DNA of 64,000 nt, from NCBI RefSeq assembly GCF_000016665.1, contig NC_009523.1, positions 2,914,001 to 2,978,000 on the forward strand, written 5' to 3'. Shown piece by piece: positions 44,698-53,845 of the stretch. The translations under genes and the position numbers were made by a program. Numbering within the stretch: position 1 is the first letter of the stretch; each line of letters begins with the position of its first letter. The notes beneath the pieces were generated by a model. The model saw only the letters and a program-made list of their open reading frames with translations. It did not search any database and was not told the origin of the DNA. The DNA comes from Roseiflexus sp. RS-1 (GTDB lineage Bacteria; Chloroflexota; Chloroflexia; Chloroflexales; Roseiflexaceae).

Positions 44698-45921
44698 TTA
44701 TTCTGTGAGGGTTTCGCCGTTGAGAACGATCCGGGCGGTTTTCGTGTCTGGATATGCAACCACGTAGCCGCGGGCGAAATCGCGTCGCCAGGCGCCGTCG
44801 TTCTGCCGGTAGCGCGGACCTTCAGGCGCACCCAGGTCGATATCGAGTAACGGATAGTGCGGGTAGATCGCGTAATCGCCCTTTTCAGCATAGCGAAAGA
44901 AGGCGTGGCGCCCATCAGCGATCAGCAGGTAAGACGCCAGGGCGAACGGGAGAAGCGCCTGATCGCGCGCCTGAACGACCGCCAGATATCCCTTGCCCTG
45001 CCGGAGCGTCTCTTCCGCCTGCGTCAACCCTCGCTCCCACTGATCCGGCGGTACGTTGTTCCGCCACCCGGTAGCGAACGCTTCCACCATCACTCCATCC
45101 AGGTGGGAGAGATAGTCGTTCCAACCCTGGCTGGGGGAAGAGTCGACGATCAGGTTTGCCCACACGGGCCACGTCGGGCGTAGCGCGTCCGACAGGTCGC
45201 GTAACAACCCGATCCACGCCGCGCGGTAGGCGTCATCGGTCTCGAACTCGCGCACCACGCCGTCGCTGTTGCTGACCTGTGCGCGCAACTTCCACAGACT
45301 CAACGCCACATTGTCCAGGAAGACGCCATCGTACCCCAGCGCCGGTTCCTGGGCATCACCGTTGAGCGCCTGCCGCAAACGCGCAATCAGAAAAGCGCGC
45401 CACCCCGGACTGGCGGGGTTCATATGGTAAAAATAGCCGGTATGACCGGGCCAGTTCGTGTAGAGACGCTCCCCCCTGGCATTGTGCAGGAACCAATCGT
45501 CATTGGGGTGGATCAGCGCACAGAACTCGCCGACACGAAACGCCGCCTGATTCCGCCAGGGACGGTGCTGCGCATTGCAGGGCGCATCGGCGCGTACCGC
45601 ATCGACGGGGCCGCTGACTTCGGCGGCAAGCATATACTGCAAGATGATGCCAGAATAACCGGCGTCACGCACTGCGTCGCGGAACGGCTCATCAGTACGG
45701 GTGAGAATGATGAGATCAGCGCGTGCAGCAAGGTCCTGCGCCGTTGTTCCATCACGTGGCGGTTTGTAGAAGTATGCTTCCTGGACACGCACCGGTGCCG
45801 CAGGGACGGAGTCGGTGGAATCAGCGGAAGCCGCTGTGCACGATGACAGTATCAGGGCAGTAATCAGCCCGATCAGGATCAGGCTGAGAGGCAGGCGCTG
45901 TGTTGTTGGTGAATGTATCAC
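44698..45921 (-). CDS. Lipoprotein, glycoside-hydrolase-like TIM barrel (GHL15-like)
   Basis: The 407-residue protein has a lipoprotein signal, LILIGLITALILSSC, with Cys near residue 29. The mature part has barrel-type strands and active-site-like blocks: ADLIILTRTDEPF, YSGIILQYM, LGYDGVFLDNVALS, WANLIVDSS, and LDGVMVEAFATGW. Asp and Glu in FLDN and VEAF are candidate catalytic residues, as in the putative glycoside hydrolase GHL15 group. The GTG at 45921 gives the lipobox; the frame is open to 46029. It may trim or modify the polysaccharide outside the cell. Confidence 0.62.
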   Translation of the reverse strand: MIHSPTTQRLPLSLILIGLITALILSSCTAASADSTDSVPAAPVRVQEAYFYKPPRDGTTAQDLAARADLIILTRTDEPFRDAVRDAGYSGIILQYMLAAEVSGPVDAVRADAPCNAQHRPWRNQAAFRVGEFCALIHPNDDWFLHNARGERLYTNWPGHTGYFYHMNPASPGWRAFLIARLRQALNGDAQEPALGYDGVFLDNVALSLWKLRAQVSNSDGVVREFETDDAYRAAWIGLLRDLSDALRPTWPVWANLIVDSSPSQGWNDYLSHLDGVMVEAFATGWRNNVPPDQWERGLTQAEETLRQGKGYLAVVQARDQALLPFALASYLLIADGRHAFFRYAEKGDYAIYPHYPLLDIDLGAPEGPRYRQNDGAWRRDFARGYVVAYPDTKTARIVLNGETLTE

Positions 45922-46167
45922 AAGGTCATGGTACCACACTTCGCCGCAGTATGCCACTGGCGGCAATATAGATAGATTGCTGGCATCGGTCGTAGCACGC
46001 ATCGGGCGGTTGGTACTATTGATCGGCACACGTCGTCAATTTACAGTAAAAAACGATGGAAAGCGCCAAGGTGCGCCAGACATTCCGCTTTCGGAGGGAT
46101 GGCGTCACCTTGCCCGTTCTGGCGCCCACGATGCTCCAAATCGACAGATGTAGCCCAGAGGTAATGC

Positions 46168-48147
46168 ATGCATCCACGCAGATGGTTTCGGATGGCTCTT
46201 GCCATAGTGGTGATGATTATGGGAGTGTCTATCGTCGTCACAGCGTCGTACCGTTCCTCGCCAGCGTATGCTGGCGCTTCCGGTGCGCCGCCTGCATCGT
46301 GTTCTGCGCCGATCGCTCCGGTGACGCTCGTCAATCCCGCCGTTCTCACCACCTGTACCCAGGCAGCGCTCCAGGCGGCGCTGACAAATGGCGGGCACAT
46401 CACCTTTGATTGCGGACCCAACCCGGTCACGATTCCAATCACATCGCCGCTGGTCACGTCCGCCACCCGCGATATTGTGATCGATGGGAAAGGGTTGATC
46501 ACCCTCGATGGCGGCGGCGTTACCCGTATTCTGGAAAAACCATTTACTCCCGGCTCGCATATCGACAAAACCTCCGGCAATGACCTGGTGATCCAGAACA
46601 TGCGCTTCATCAATGGGCGCGCACCGGCTGCCACGAGGACCCAGGACGACAAAGCGCGCGGTGGAGCAATCTGGGTGACGAGTCCGGGGACGCGCCTGCA
46701 CATCATCAATTCGGTCTTCGAGAATAATCGCACCACCAGCATCACTGATGAAGACAATCAAGGCGGGGCGATCTATGCTGGCAATATCTACGAAACGATT
46801 ATTGTCGGTTCGGTCTTTATCAATAACGAAGCGGGCAATGGCGGTGCGTTCGGCGGTATTGCCACGGGATTGCAGGTGTTCAACTCGCGCTTCGGCAACA
46901 ACCGCGCCTCCGACTCGACGCCGGGCGGCATTGTGCGCGGGCATGGCGGCGCCCTGCACCTCGATGGCGTCAGCAACGATTTCAACCCGATCACCAGCAA
47001 TACCGTCGATATCTGCGGCAGCATCTTTGAGGACAACAGCGCCACACGCGGCGGCGGCGCCATCAAGGTGACGATCTCTGACAATCTCAATACCAAAGCC
47101 ACCTATGCGCGCTCGACATTCACCGGGAATCGGGTGCTCGATGCACCGCCAGCCGAAGGGCACGGCGGCGCTATCTATCATATCGAAGACGATTGGGCAG
47201 GCGGAAGCAACGAAGATAACATCGAGATCCGCGAGTCGACCTTCAACGGCAACTATGCGCCAAAACAGGGGGGTGGCGTCTGGATGACGCTCAATGGGCG
47301 CGGACGGGTGATCAACTCGACCTTCTTCAGCAATCGTGCAGCGACCGCCGGAACAAATATCGTCGGTCAGGGCGGCGGGTTGATCATCAGTCGGGGAACG
47401 ATTGACATCAGTCACGTCACATTTGCAAAGAACTTTGCAACCTTTCAGGGCGGAGCGGTCTTTGCCAGCAACCAGGCATCAGTGACCCTGATCGGTTCGA
47501 TCTTCTACGACAACCGTCTCGATCCGACCCACACCAACCCGGTGACTACCGAGTATCAGGGGTACCATACGAACCGACCGCTGACCAACGGCGGCGGCAA
47601 CATTCAATTCCCACGCACGAAGGCGCCCGATTTCAACAACGATATCAATAACCTGATCACGTCACCCGCGTCCGCCATTCTCTTTCAGGACCCGCAACTC
47701 GCGCCGCTGGCAAACAACGGCGGTCCCACACCGACAATGGCGATTGCCGCATCGAGTCCGGCGGTCAACCACGCCGCAGCGGCAACCTGTCCCTCAATCG
47801 ATCAGCGCGGCGTCAGCAGGCCGCAGGGGAGTGGGTGCGATGCAGGCGCGTATGAACTCGTGCTCGCGCTCTCCCTTCTTCCGCCGTTTGTGGGTGTGGG
47901 TGAAGCCGGAACGGTATTGACCGTCTACGGCGCAGATTTCAACGCGAGCAGCAAGATCGTGATCGACGGCGTCGAGCGTCCAACGACGTTCGTGAGCGCG
48001 ATGGAGTTGCGCACCGTATTGACTGCTGCCGATGTGGCGACCGTCACCAATCGGGAAGTGCAGGTCAATACGTCGACACTGCCGCCGGTGATCCTGCGTG
48101 TCATCGAACAGGTGTATCGTGTGTATCTGCCGCTCACCCGTCGCTAG
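46168..48147 (+). CDS. Secreted beta-helix protein, choice-of-anchor-Q type, with LPL tail
   Basis: The 659-residue protein starts with a signal peptide (FRMALAIVVMIMGVSIVV, cut near AYA). Residues 50-530 are parallel beta-helix repeats of the polymorphic-outer-membrane type, with GGAIWV, NNRTTSIT, NNEAGNGGAFGG and GNYAPKQGGGV. Near 545-565 is the segment DQRGVSRP...CDAGAYE that marks choice-of-anchor-Q proteins. An IPT/TIG-like domain follows, and the protein ends VYRVYLPLTRR. Surface adhesion or polysaccharide binding is likely; no enzyme motif was seen. Confidence 0.75.
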   Translation: MHPRRWFRMALAIVVMIMGVSIVVTASYRSSPAYAGASGAPPASCSAPIAPVTLVNPAVLTTCTQAALQAALTNGGHITFDCGPNPVTIPITSPLVTSATRDIVIDGKGLITLDGGGVTRILEKPFTPGSHIDKTSGNDLVIQNMRFINGRAPAATRTQDDKARGGAIWVTSPGTRLHIINSVFENNRTTSITDEDNQGGAIYAGNIYETIIVGSVFINNEAGNGGAFGGIATGLQVFNSRFGNNRASDSTPGGIVRGHGGALHLDGVSNDFNPITSNTVDICGSIFEDNSATRGGGAIKVTISDNLNTKATYARSTFTGNRVLDAPPAEGHGGAIYHIEDDWAGGSNEDNIEIRESTFNGNYAPKQGGGVWMTLNGRGRVINSTFFSNRAATAGTNIVGQGGGLIISRGTIDISHVTFAKNFATFQGGAVFASNQASVTLIGSIFYDNRLDPTHTNPVTTEYQGYHTNRPLTNGGGNIQFPRTKAPDFNNDINNLITSPASAILFQDPQLAPLANNGGPTPTMAIAASSPAVNHAAAATCPSIDQRGVSRPQGSGCDAGAYELVLALSLLPPFVGVGEAGTVLTVYGADFNASSKIVIDGVERPTTFVSAMELRTVLTAADVATVTNREVQVNTSTLPPVILRVIEQVYRVYLPLTRR

Positions 48148-48219
48148 CGACGGCAATGTGGTATCATACGCTCTGTTGCCAGCGCTCTGGAACATGTCTG
48201 GAGTTGCAAGGAGAGGCGT

Positions 48220-49248
48220 ATGAGTGAAATGACACTTCCACCCACACCGGTTCGACCACGCAAGGATCGGACGTGGGTGATTATTGTATCCATCGTGTTG
48301 GGTATCATTCTGGCATGCGCCATTCTGCCGCTGGGCGGGATGGCGCTTCTGCTGATGTTTGACGGTGGAAGTTCGGCAGCGACGGTTCCGGGCAGCAGAT
48401 GGCAGGAAGAAGTCATTTCCGGTCGCGGGACGGATCGGATTGTTGTGATTACTGTCAGTGGGGCCATTGGCGCGGATGTGGATGGTCTCTTCAGTACAGG
48501 TCTGAGCCACGAGCAGTTGCTGTCGCAGATCCGCACCGCCGCCAACGACTCGCGGGTGAAAGCAGTCGTGCTGCGCGTTGACAGTCCTGGCGGTAGTGTC
48601 GTTGCCAGCAATGAGTTGTACGTCGAACTCAAGAAACTGCGCGACAGGGGCAAGCATCTGGTCATTTCGATGGGAACGGTCGCTGCCAGCGGCGGCTACT
48701 ACATTTCGATGGCAGGCGAGCGCATTTACGCCAATCCTGATACCCTGACCGGCAGCCTCGGTGTCATCGTGTCGCTGCTGAATTATGATGAGGCGTTCGA
48801 GCGACTGGGCTTGCGCGAATACGTCTACAAGAGCGGCGACCTGAAGGATATCGGGTCGCCGCTGCGCCCGCCGACATCAGAAGAAGAAGCGGTCTGGAAT
48901 GCGCTGGTTAATGAGGCGTACCAGGGGTTTGTCGATGTGATCGTCGAAGGACGCGGCATGGAGCGCACTGAGGTGATCCGCCTCGCCGATGGGCGGATCT
49001 ATACCGGACGTCAGGCGAAGGCGCTCGGTCTGATCGACGAACTGGGCAATCTGGAGGATGCCATTGAGGGGGCAAAGAACCTGGCTGGCTTGAGTGATGC
49101 GCTGGTGGTGCGGTACCGCGCGTTCAATACGCTGCGCGATCTGTTGCAGGCGAATCTGGAACGCAATCTGCAGCCTGTCGATCCGCTCGGGTTGCGTGCC
49201 GTTGTGCAACCGCAAGCGCCGCGTCTGGAGTATCGTTTCGTTCCCTGA
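48220..49248 (+). CDS. sppA: Signal peptide peptidase SppA, short (36K) type
   Basis: A membrane-anchored serine protease that degrades cut signal peptides. The 342-residue protein has one helix at about 18-47, then the S49 fold: VVLRVDSPGGSVVAS, SMGTVAASGGYYIS with Ser157, TGSLGVI, and YKSGDLKDIGSP with Lys204. The Ser/Lys dyad and length match the Bacillus-type enzyme. GGAGAGG lies before the ATG. The gene stands among secreted-protein genes, with an epimerase gene 14 bases downstream. Confidence 0.92.
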   Translation: MSEMTLPPTPVRPRKDRTWVIIVSIVLGIILACAILPLGGMALLLMFDGGSSAATVPGSRWQEEVISGRGTDRIVVITVSGAIGADVDGLFSTGLSHEQLLSQIRTAANDSRVKAVVLRVDSPGGSVVASNELYVELKKLRDRGKHLVISMGTVAASGGYYISMAGERIYANPDTLTGSLGVIVSLLNYDEAFERLGLREYVYKSGDLKDIGSPLRPPTSEEEAVWNALVNEAYQGFVDVIVEGRGMERTEVIRLADGRIYTGRQAKALGLIDELGNLEDAIEGAKNLAGLSDALVVRYRAFNTLRDLLQANLERNLQPVDPLGLRAVVQPQAPRLEYRFVP

Positions 49249-49262
49249 TACGAGGACAATCT

Positions 49263-50204
49263 ATGGCTCATGTATTGGTGACCGGCGGCGCCGGGTTTAT
49301 CGGATCGCACCTGGTTGAGGCGCTGCTCCGCCGCGGCGAGAGGGTGCGTGTGTTCGATAATTTTTCGACCGGGCGGCACGAAAATGTGAAGCATCTGCAT
49401 GACGACATAGAACTTATCGAGGGTGACCTGCGCGATTTCGATGCTGTCCGGCGCGCCGTCGCCGGCGTCGAAGTCGTCTTTCATCAGGCGGCGCTGGCAT
49501 CAGTGCAACGTTCAGTTGACGACCCGATGACGACCAATGCAGTCAACGTGACCGGGACGCTCCACGTGCTGATGGCGGCGCGCGATGCCGGTGTGCGGCG
49601 GGTGGTCTTCGCTTCGTCATCGTCGGTCTACGGGGATACGCCGACGCTGCCCAAGGTCGAAACGCAGGCGCCGCAACCGCTTTCTCCCTATGCAGTGTCG
49701 AAACTGGCAGGTGAACAGTACTGCATGGCGTTCAGCGTCGTGTATGGTCTGCCATCCATTGCGCTGCGCTACTTCAACGTCTTTGGTCCGCGACAGGACC
49801 CGCACTCCGAATATGCCGCCGTTATCCCGCGTTTCATTGATCGCATGGTACGCGGGTTGCCGCCGATCATCTATGGCGATGGATTGCAGTCGCGCGATTT
49901 TACCTATATCGAGAACGTGGTCGATGCAAACCTGGCAGCGGCAGATGCACCCGCCAGTTGTTCAACAGTGTTCAACGTCGGCGCTGGCGAACGCACCTCG
50001 CTGCTCGACCTTGCAGCGCAGATCAACCATGTGCTGGGGAGTCGTCTGACGCCGGATCATCATCCGCCGCGAGCGGGTGATGTGCGCCATTCGCTGGCAA
50101 GCATCGAGGCGATCAGTCAAACCCTGGGCTATGCGCCGCGCATCACGCTGGCTGAAGGACTGGCGCGCACGATTGAGTGGTTCCGTTCCAGGTATCAAGG
50201 ATAA
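49263..50204 (+). CDS. Nucleotide-sugar 4-epimerase (extended SDR, WbpP/GalE-like)
   Basis: The 313 residues hold VTGGAGFIGSHLVEAL (cofactor loop), HQAALASVQRSVDDP, the catalytic SSSSVYG and YAVSK, RYFNVFGPRQDP and YGDGLQSRDFTYIENVV. The pattern VPRSVDDP-like with RYFNVFGPRQ is shared by UDP-GlcNAc and UDP-glucose 4-epimerases. Paired with the UDP-sugar dehydrogenase next door, it probably supplies UDP-GalNAc or a uronic acid derivative for the polysaccharide. Confidence 0.9.
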   Translation: MAHVLVTGGAGFIGSHLVEALLRRGERVRVFDNFSTGRHENVKHLHDDIELIEGDLRDFDAVRRAVAGVEVVFHQAALASVQRSVDDPMTTNAVNVTGTLHVLMAARDAGVRRVVFASSSSVYGDTPTLPKVETQAPQPLSPYAVSKLAGEQYCMAFSVVYGLPSIALRYFNVFGPRQDPHSEYAAVIPRFIDRMVRGLPPIIYGDGLQSRDFTYIENVVDANLAAADAPASCSTVFNVGAGERTSLLDLAAQINHVLGSRLTPDHHPPRAGDVRHSLASIEAISQTLGYAPRITLAEGLARTIEWFRSRYQG

Positions 50205-50209
50205 AAACA

Positions 50210-51517
50210 ATGACCGCATTATCGTCTAAAGACCGGCTATTACAGCGCATTGCGGATCGCTCTGCGCATGTCGGCATCGTTGGCATCGGGTATGTCGGTC
50301 TGCCGCTGGCTGCGGTGTTCGGCGCCGCCGGGTTGCGCGTGACGGGTCTTGATGCCAGCGCCGAACGGGTGGCTGCGATCAACGCCGGTCGCAGTTATAT
50401 CGACGATGTGCCGACCGATGTAGTGGCGCAACTGCGCACCGATGGACTGCTCGATGCCACAACTGACTTCGATGTGCTTTCAGACCTGGATGCGATCAGC
50501 ATCTGTGTGCCGACTCCGCTGCGCAAAACACGCGATCCCGACATCTCAGCGATCATGGCGGTCACCGAGCAGATTGCGCACCGGTTGCGCCCCGGTCAAC
50601 TGATCGTCCTGGAAAGCACCACCTACCCCGGCACCACCCGTGAGGTGATCCTGCCACGCCTCGAAGCCAGCGGCCTGACGGTCGGAGTAGATTATTTCCT
50701 GGCTTTTTCGCCTGAACGGGTCGATCCCGGTCGTACCGACTGGACGACGCGGAATACGCCGAAGGTCATGGGCGGAGTAACCCCTGCCTGCCTGGAAACG
50801 GCGCGCGCGCTGTACGAAACGGCGATCGAAGAGGTGGTGCCGGTAAGCAGCCCGGAAGTGGCGGAGATGGTCAAGTTGCTCGAAAACACCTTCCGCGCCG
50901 TCAACATCGGTCTGGTGAACGAAGTGCTGCTCATGTGCGACAAACTCGGGCTGGATGTGTGGGAGGTGATCGATGCCGCAGCGACCAAGCCGTTCGGGTT
51001 TATGAAGTTTACGCCGGGACCTGGACTGGGCGGGCATTGTATTCCGATCGATCCGCTCTACCTGTCGTGGAAACTGAAAATGCTGAACTACACCGCGCGG
51101 TTTATCGATCTGGCAAGCGAGGTCAATACCGAGATGCCGCGCTATTGGGTGCAAAAGGTGCAGGATGCGCTGAACGACGCCGGTCGCGCGGTGAAAGGCA
51201 GTCGGGTGCTGGCGCTGGGCGTCGCCTACAAGCGCGATGTCGATGATGTGCGCGAGTCTCCGGCGCTCGACATCATTCACCTGCTCCACGAAAAGGGTGC
51301 GCTGGTGACCTACCACGATCCGCATGTGCCGGAGGTGCAGGTCGAAGGGTTACGGTTACAGTGCGAACCAGACCTGGATGATGCGCTGGAGCGGGCGGAC
51401 TGTGTCATTATTGTGACGGATCACTCGGCATACGACTGGCAACGGGTGGCGCGCCTTGCGCGGCGTGTCGTTGATACGCGCGGTGCGCTGCGTCATCTGA
51501 CGCATGATCGGCGGTGA
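50210..51517 (+). CDS. Nucleotide-sugar 6-dehydrogenase (WbpA/WecC-like)
   Basis: Oxidises C6 of a UDP-sugar twice with NAD. The 435-residue protein has GIVGIGYVGLPLAAVFGAAG, CVPTPLRKTRDPD, ESTTYPGTTREV, SPERVDPG, KLLENTFRAVNIGLVNE and the catalytic Cys in GPGLGGHCIPIDP. PTPL and RTD-like spacing favour UDP-HexNAc dehydrogenases over UDP-glucose dehydrogenase. AAGG lies nine bases before the ATG. The last 110 bases also encode, on the other strand, the tail of the DNA methyltransferase. Confidence 0.9.
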   Translation: MTALSSKDRLLQRIADRSAHVGIVGIGYVGLPLAAVFGAAGLRVTGLDASAERVAAINAGRSYIDDVPTDVVAQLRTDGLLDATTDFDVLSDLDAISICVPTPLRKTRDPDISAIMAVTEQIAHRLRPGQLIVLESTTYPGTTREVILPRLEASGLTVGVDYFLAFSPERVDPGRTDWTTRNTPKVMGGVTPACLETARALYETAIEEVVPVSSPEVAEMVKLLENTFRAVNIGLVNEVLLMCDKLGLDVWEVIDAAATKPFGFMKFTPGPGLGGHCIPIDPLYLSWKLKMLNYTARFIDLASEVNTEMPRYWVQKVQDALNDAGRAVKGSRVLALGVAYKRDVDDVRESPALDIIHLLHEKGALVTYHDPHVPEVQVEGLRLQCEPDLDDALERADCVIIVTDHSAYDWQRVARLARRVVDTRGALRHLTHDRR

Positions 51518-53786
51518 GACGCTCGCTCCGTCCCAACCGATACTTCAGGTCGTAACTCAGCACGAAGTCGAGTTCTTCGTCGTCGAAGCCATAATGGTGC
51601 GCCAGAAGGCGATCAATGGCGGCAACGACCGCGCGCGCGCGCCGCGCGTCGATGGTCGTTTCGCTGGTCTGGATTCGTGCGCCGCGGCGCGCGCGCGTCG
51701 TGGCGCCCTCGCGGTACAACGTCAGCAGGTGCGCCACCAGGCTGGCGAATGGCGCCGGATCAACCTCTTCCAGCCGAAACACCGGAAACTCCAGGACATC
51801 CCGCGCAACAACATCCATACAGTTCGAAAATGCAATCCAGTACCAGTAGAAGAGATGACTGTTGAGCAGCGCCAGCATCACCGGTGCAATGCGTGCTTCG
51901 ATCCGCAACGGTTTGTAGTGCGACGAGAGTTTTTCCGGCAGCGCCTTACGCCAGTAACGACCGCCAGAGTGATAGTAGATCGTTGCTCCGTCAGGTTTGA
52001 CGTAGTCGCGGACACGGCGTCCATGCGCCAGCATGCGCTGCAACAACCGAACTTCTAACGCCGAACCGAGTTTGGGCAGCATGCCATTCAGTCCCTCAAA
52101 AAGGGGCAGTGGCGTGTAGCCGAGCGTGTCAAATACATGCGGACGCTCACAGGCGCGAAACCGCCGGTATCCACTCACGTAGCGTTCGCCTGGCGCTGGC
52201 GTCTTCTGGATGATGGTAATCGTCAGATTCATGTCAACGTTCGGGAAGAGTTTCCCTGGTCGCACCGCATAGTGGCTGTGCCACTGACGCAATGGCGCAT
52301 ACAGGCGTTGCAACGGCTTCATGCTGTCGGTTGCAACCGAGGCGACCGGCACGATCATGCCGAGCCATCCGTGGGGACGCAGCAGGTGCAATGCACGCTC
52401 GATCACCAGTGCGTACAGGTTGCCAGTCACTGCTGTCTGATATTCGCGCAACGCCGGATCGGAGAGCAACCCGCTGCGCACGACATACGGCGGGTTGCCG
52501 ATGACGACATCGAAACCGCCACGCTCCAGAACGCCTGGAAACGCCGTACTCCAGTGCAGCGATCGTTGGTGATAATTTGTATCAATAGACGCTGCGTTGT
52601 CTGACCGGTGAAGCGTACCGGTCAGCGCATCGCCGGTATGGATGTTGAACCGCAGGTCGCGCAGAGGATCAGGATCATCGACAAGCGCGGCAAGACGCAG
52701 CCAGAGGCTCATACGGCAGATCTCCGCCGCTTCCGGCATCACATCGACCCCGTACAGGGTGCGTTCAATGATTGCGCGCAGTCGCTGCCCGACAGGAACA
52801 GAGACGACGCTTCCGGCTGTGTGACGTTCGACAACGATGCGCATCAAATGTGCCAGCAGATCGAACGCTGCGCAGAGAAACGCCCCTGAGCCGCAGGTTG
52901 GGTCGAGCACTGTCAGACTCGTCAACGCTGTATCGAGTTCATTCAGGCGAGAGGTTTCCCATTCAGCGCACAGATCGCCCATCAGACGGATCAGGTCGAG
53001 GTTATGCGTCACGATCTGCGGCGGATCGATGATGCCGGAACGGAGCGCCGCCACGGTTTCGTGCAGGCGGTTGCGCCGGATGATGACATCGCGCCAGGTT
53101 TCACCGGGCAACGCATACTCGTCCGGTGCAGCGACGTCCCACAGGGTGCGCCGGGCAACATCCGAGAGACCGGCTGTGACGGCGGGGGGCAGAGTCCGTT
53201 CGATGCCGTGTTGAGCAGCAGCGGGGAGATAGCGTGTCGGGTCGCGGCGGATGAGGTCGGTTACAATCCGTTCCGCCTCCGGCGCGAGCGCTTCCAGCAG
53301 ACGCGGGACAATCGTGCAGGTCGCAATGTATGTGGTGACATCGTTGCCTGTGTAGTAGATGCCACGCCGCTTACGCTCGACATAACGTTCAAAAACATGC
53401 CCGATCAGCGCTGGCGTGAGTCCGGCAGCAGAAACCTTATCGCTATGCCATGGCAACGCGTCGAGGATCGTCATTGCCCGACGCAGGGCAGCATTGTCCA
53501 GACGGGGGTGGCAGTGCTGTTCGATAATGCTCTCCGGCATCTGCGCAAGGAGTGTATCAGTATTGAAGGTTGCATTGGCTTCCACAAACGGGAATGGCGC
53601 ATCATTGTGGCGACGTTTCCAGGCGCGGGAGAACGACAGGAACATCAACCGCGCCAGGGTGAGCGCAGCACTCCGGCGTCGCTCATCATCCGATGAAGCA
53701 TCCACTCCTGCCGCGATCGCATTGCAGGCATCGAACAGGCGCTCAACGATCCCGGATGGAAGGAGTTGCCGATCATGAGGATGCAT
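51408..53786 (-). CDS. Eco57I-like DNA adenine methyltransferase (type IIG-like), no nuclease seen
   Basis: The 792-residue protein has RRGIYYTGNDV at about 140-150, SAM motif I VLDPTCGSGAFL at 293-304, and catalytic NPPY at 431-434 (N6-adenine type). A target-recognition-like region runs at about 540-700, and the family ending ELDFVLSYDLKYRLG follows. The N-terminal 130 residues show no PD-(D/E)xK signature, so it may be an orphan methylase or a type IIG enzyme with a decayed nuclease. About 40 residues after the usual end are coded in overlap with the convergent dehydrogenase gene. The ATG at 53786 comes right behind the sdh terminator. Confidence 0.82.
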   Translation of the reverse strand: MHPHDRQLLPSGIVERLFDACNAIAAGVDASSDDERRRSAALTLARLMFLSFSRAWKRRHNDAPFPFVEANATFNTDTLLAQMPESIIEQHCHPRLDNAALRRAMTILDALPWHSDKVSAAGLTPALIGHVFERYVERKRRGIYYTGNDVTTYIATCTIVPRLLEALAPEAERIVTDLIRRDPTRYLPAAAQHGIERTLPPAVTAGLSDVARRTLWDVAAPDEYALPGETWRDVIIRRNRLHETVAALRSGIIDPPQIVTHNLDLIRLMGDLCAEWETSRLNELDTALTSLTVLDPTCGSGAFLCAAFDLLAHLMRIVVERHTAGSVVSVPVGQRLRAIIERTLYGVDVMPEAAEICRMSLWLRLAALVDDPDPLRDLRFNIHTGDALTGTLHRSDNAASIDTNYHQRSLHWSTAFPGVLERGGFDVVIGNPPYVVRSGLLSDPALREYQTAVTGNLYALVIERALHLLRPHGWLGMIVPVASVATDSMKPLQRLYAPLRQWHSHYAVRPGKLFPNVDMNLTITIIQKTPAPGERYVSGYRRFRACERPHVFDTLGYTPLPLFEGLNGMLPKLGSALEVRLLQRMLAHGRRVRDYVKPDGATIYYHSGGRYWRKALPEKLSSHYKPLRIEARIAPVMLALLNSHLFYWYWIAFSNCMDVVARDVLEFPVFRLEEVDPAPFASLVAHLLTLYREGATTRARRGARIQTSETTIDARRARAVVAAIDRLLAHHYGFDDEELDFVLSYDLKYRLGRSERLTADHASDDAAHRAYQRHAAQGAPPVASRMPSDPSQ

Positions 53787-53793
53787 CGTGCAG

Positions 53794-53831
53794 AAAAAAG
53801 GGAGAGGCGCCAAGTGGCAAACGCCTCTCCC
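53794..53831 (-). terminator. Intrinsic terminator of the sdhCAB operon
   Basis: Reading leftward, GGGAGAGGCG (53831-53822) pairs with CGCCTCTCCC (53809-53800), followed by six T (53799-53794). It is 15 bases past the sdhB stop and only eight bases before the methyltransferase start. Confidence 0.88.
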
Positions 53832-53845
53832 CCTGATAGACAGAT

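Noticed and set aside
46105-47415. A 436-residue minus-strand frame opposite the beta-helix protein
   Set aside because: No motif or ribosome site; the + strand repeats and choice-of-anchor segment explain the region.
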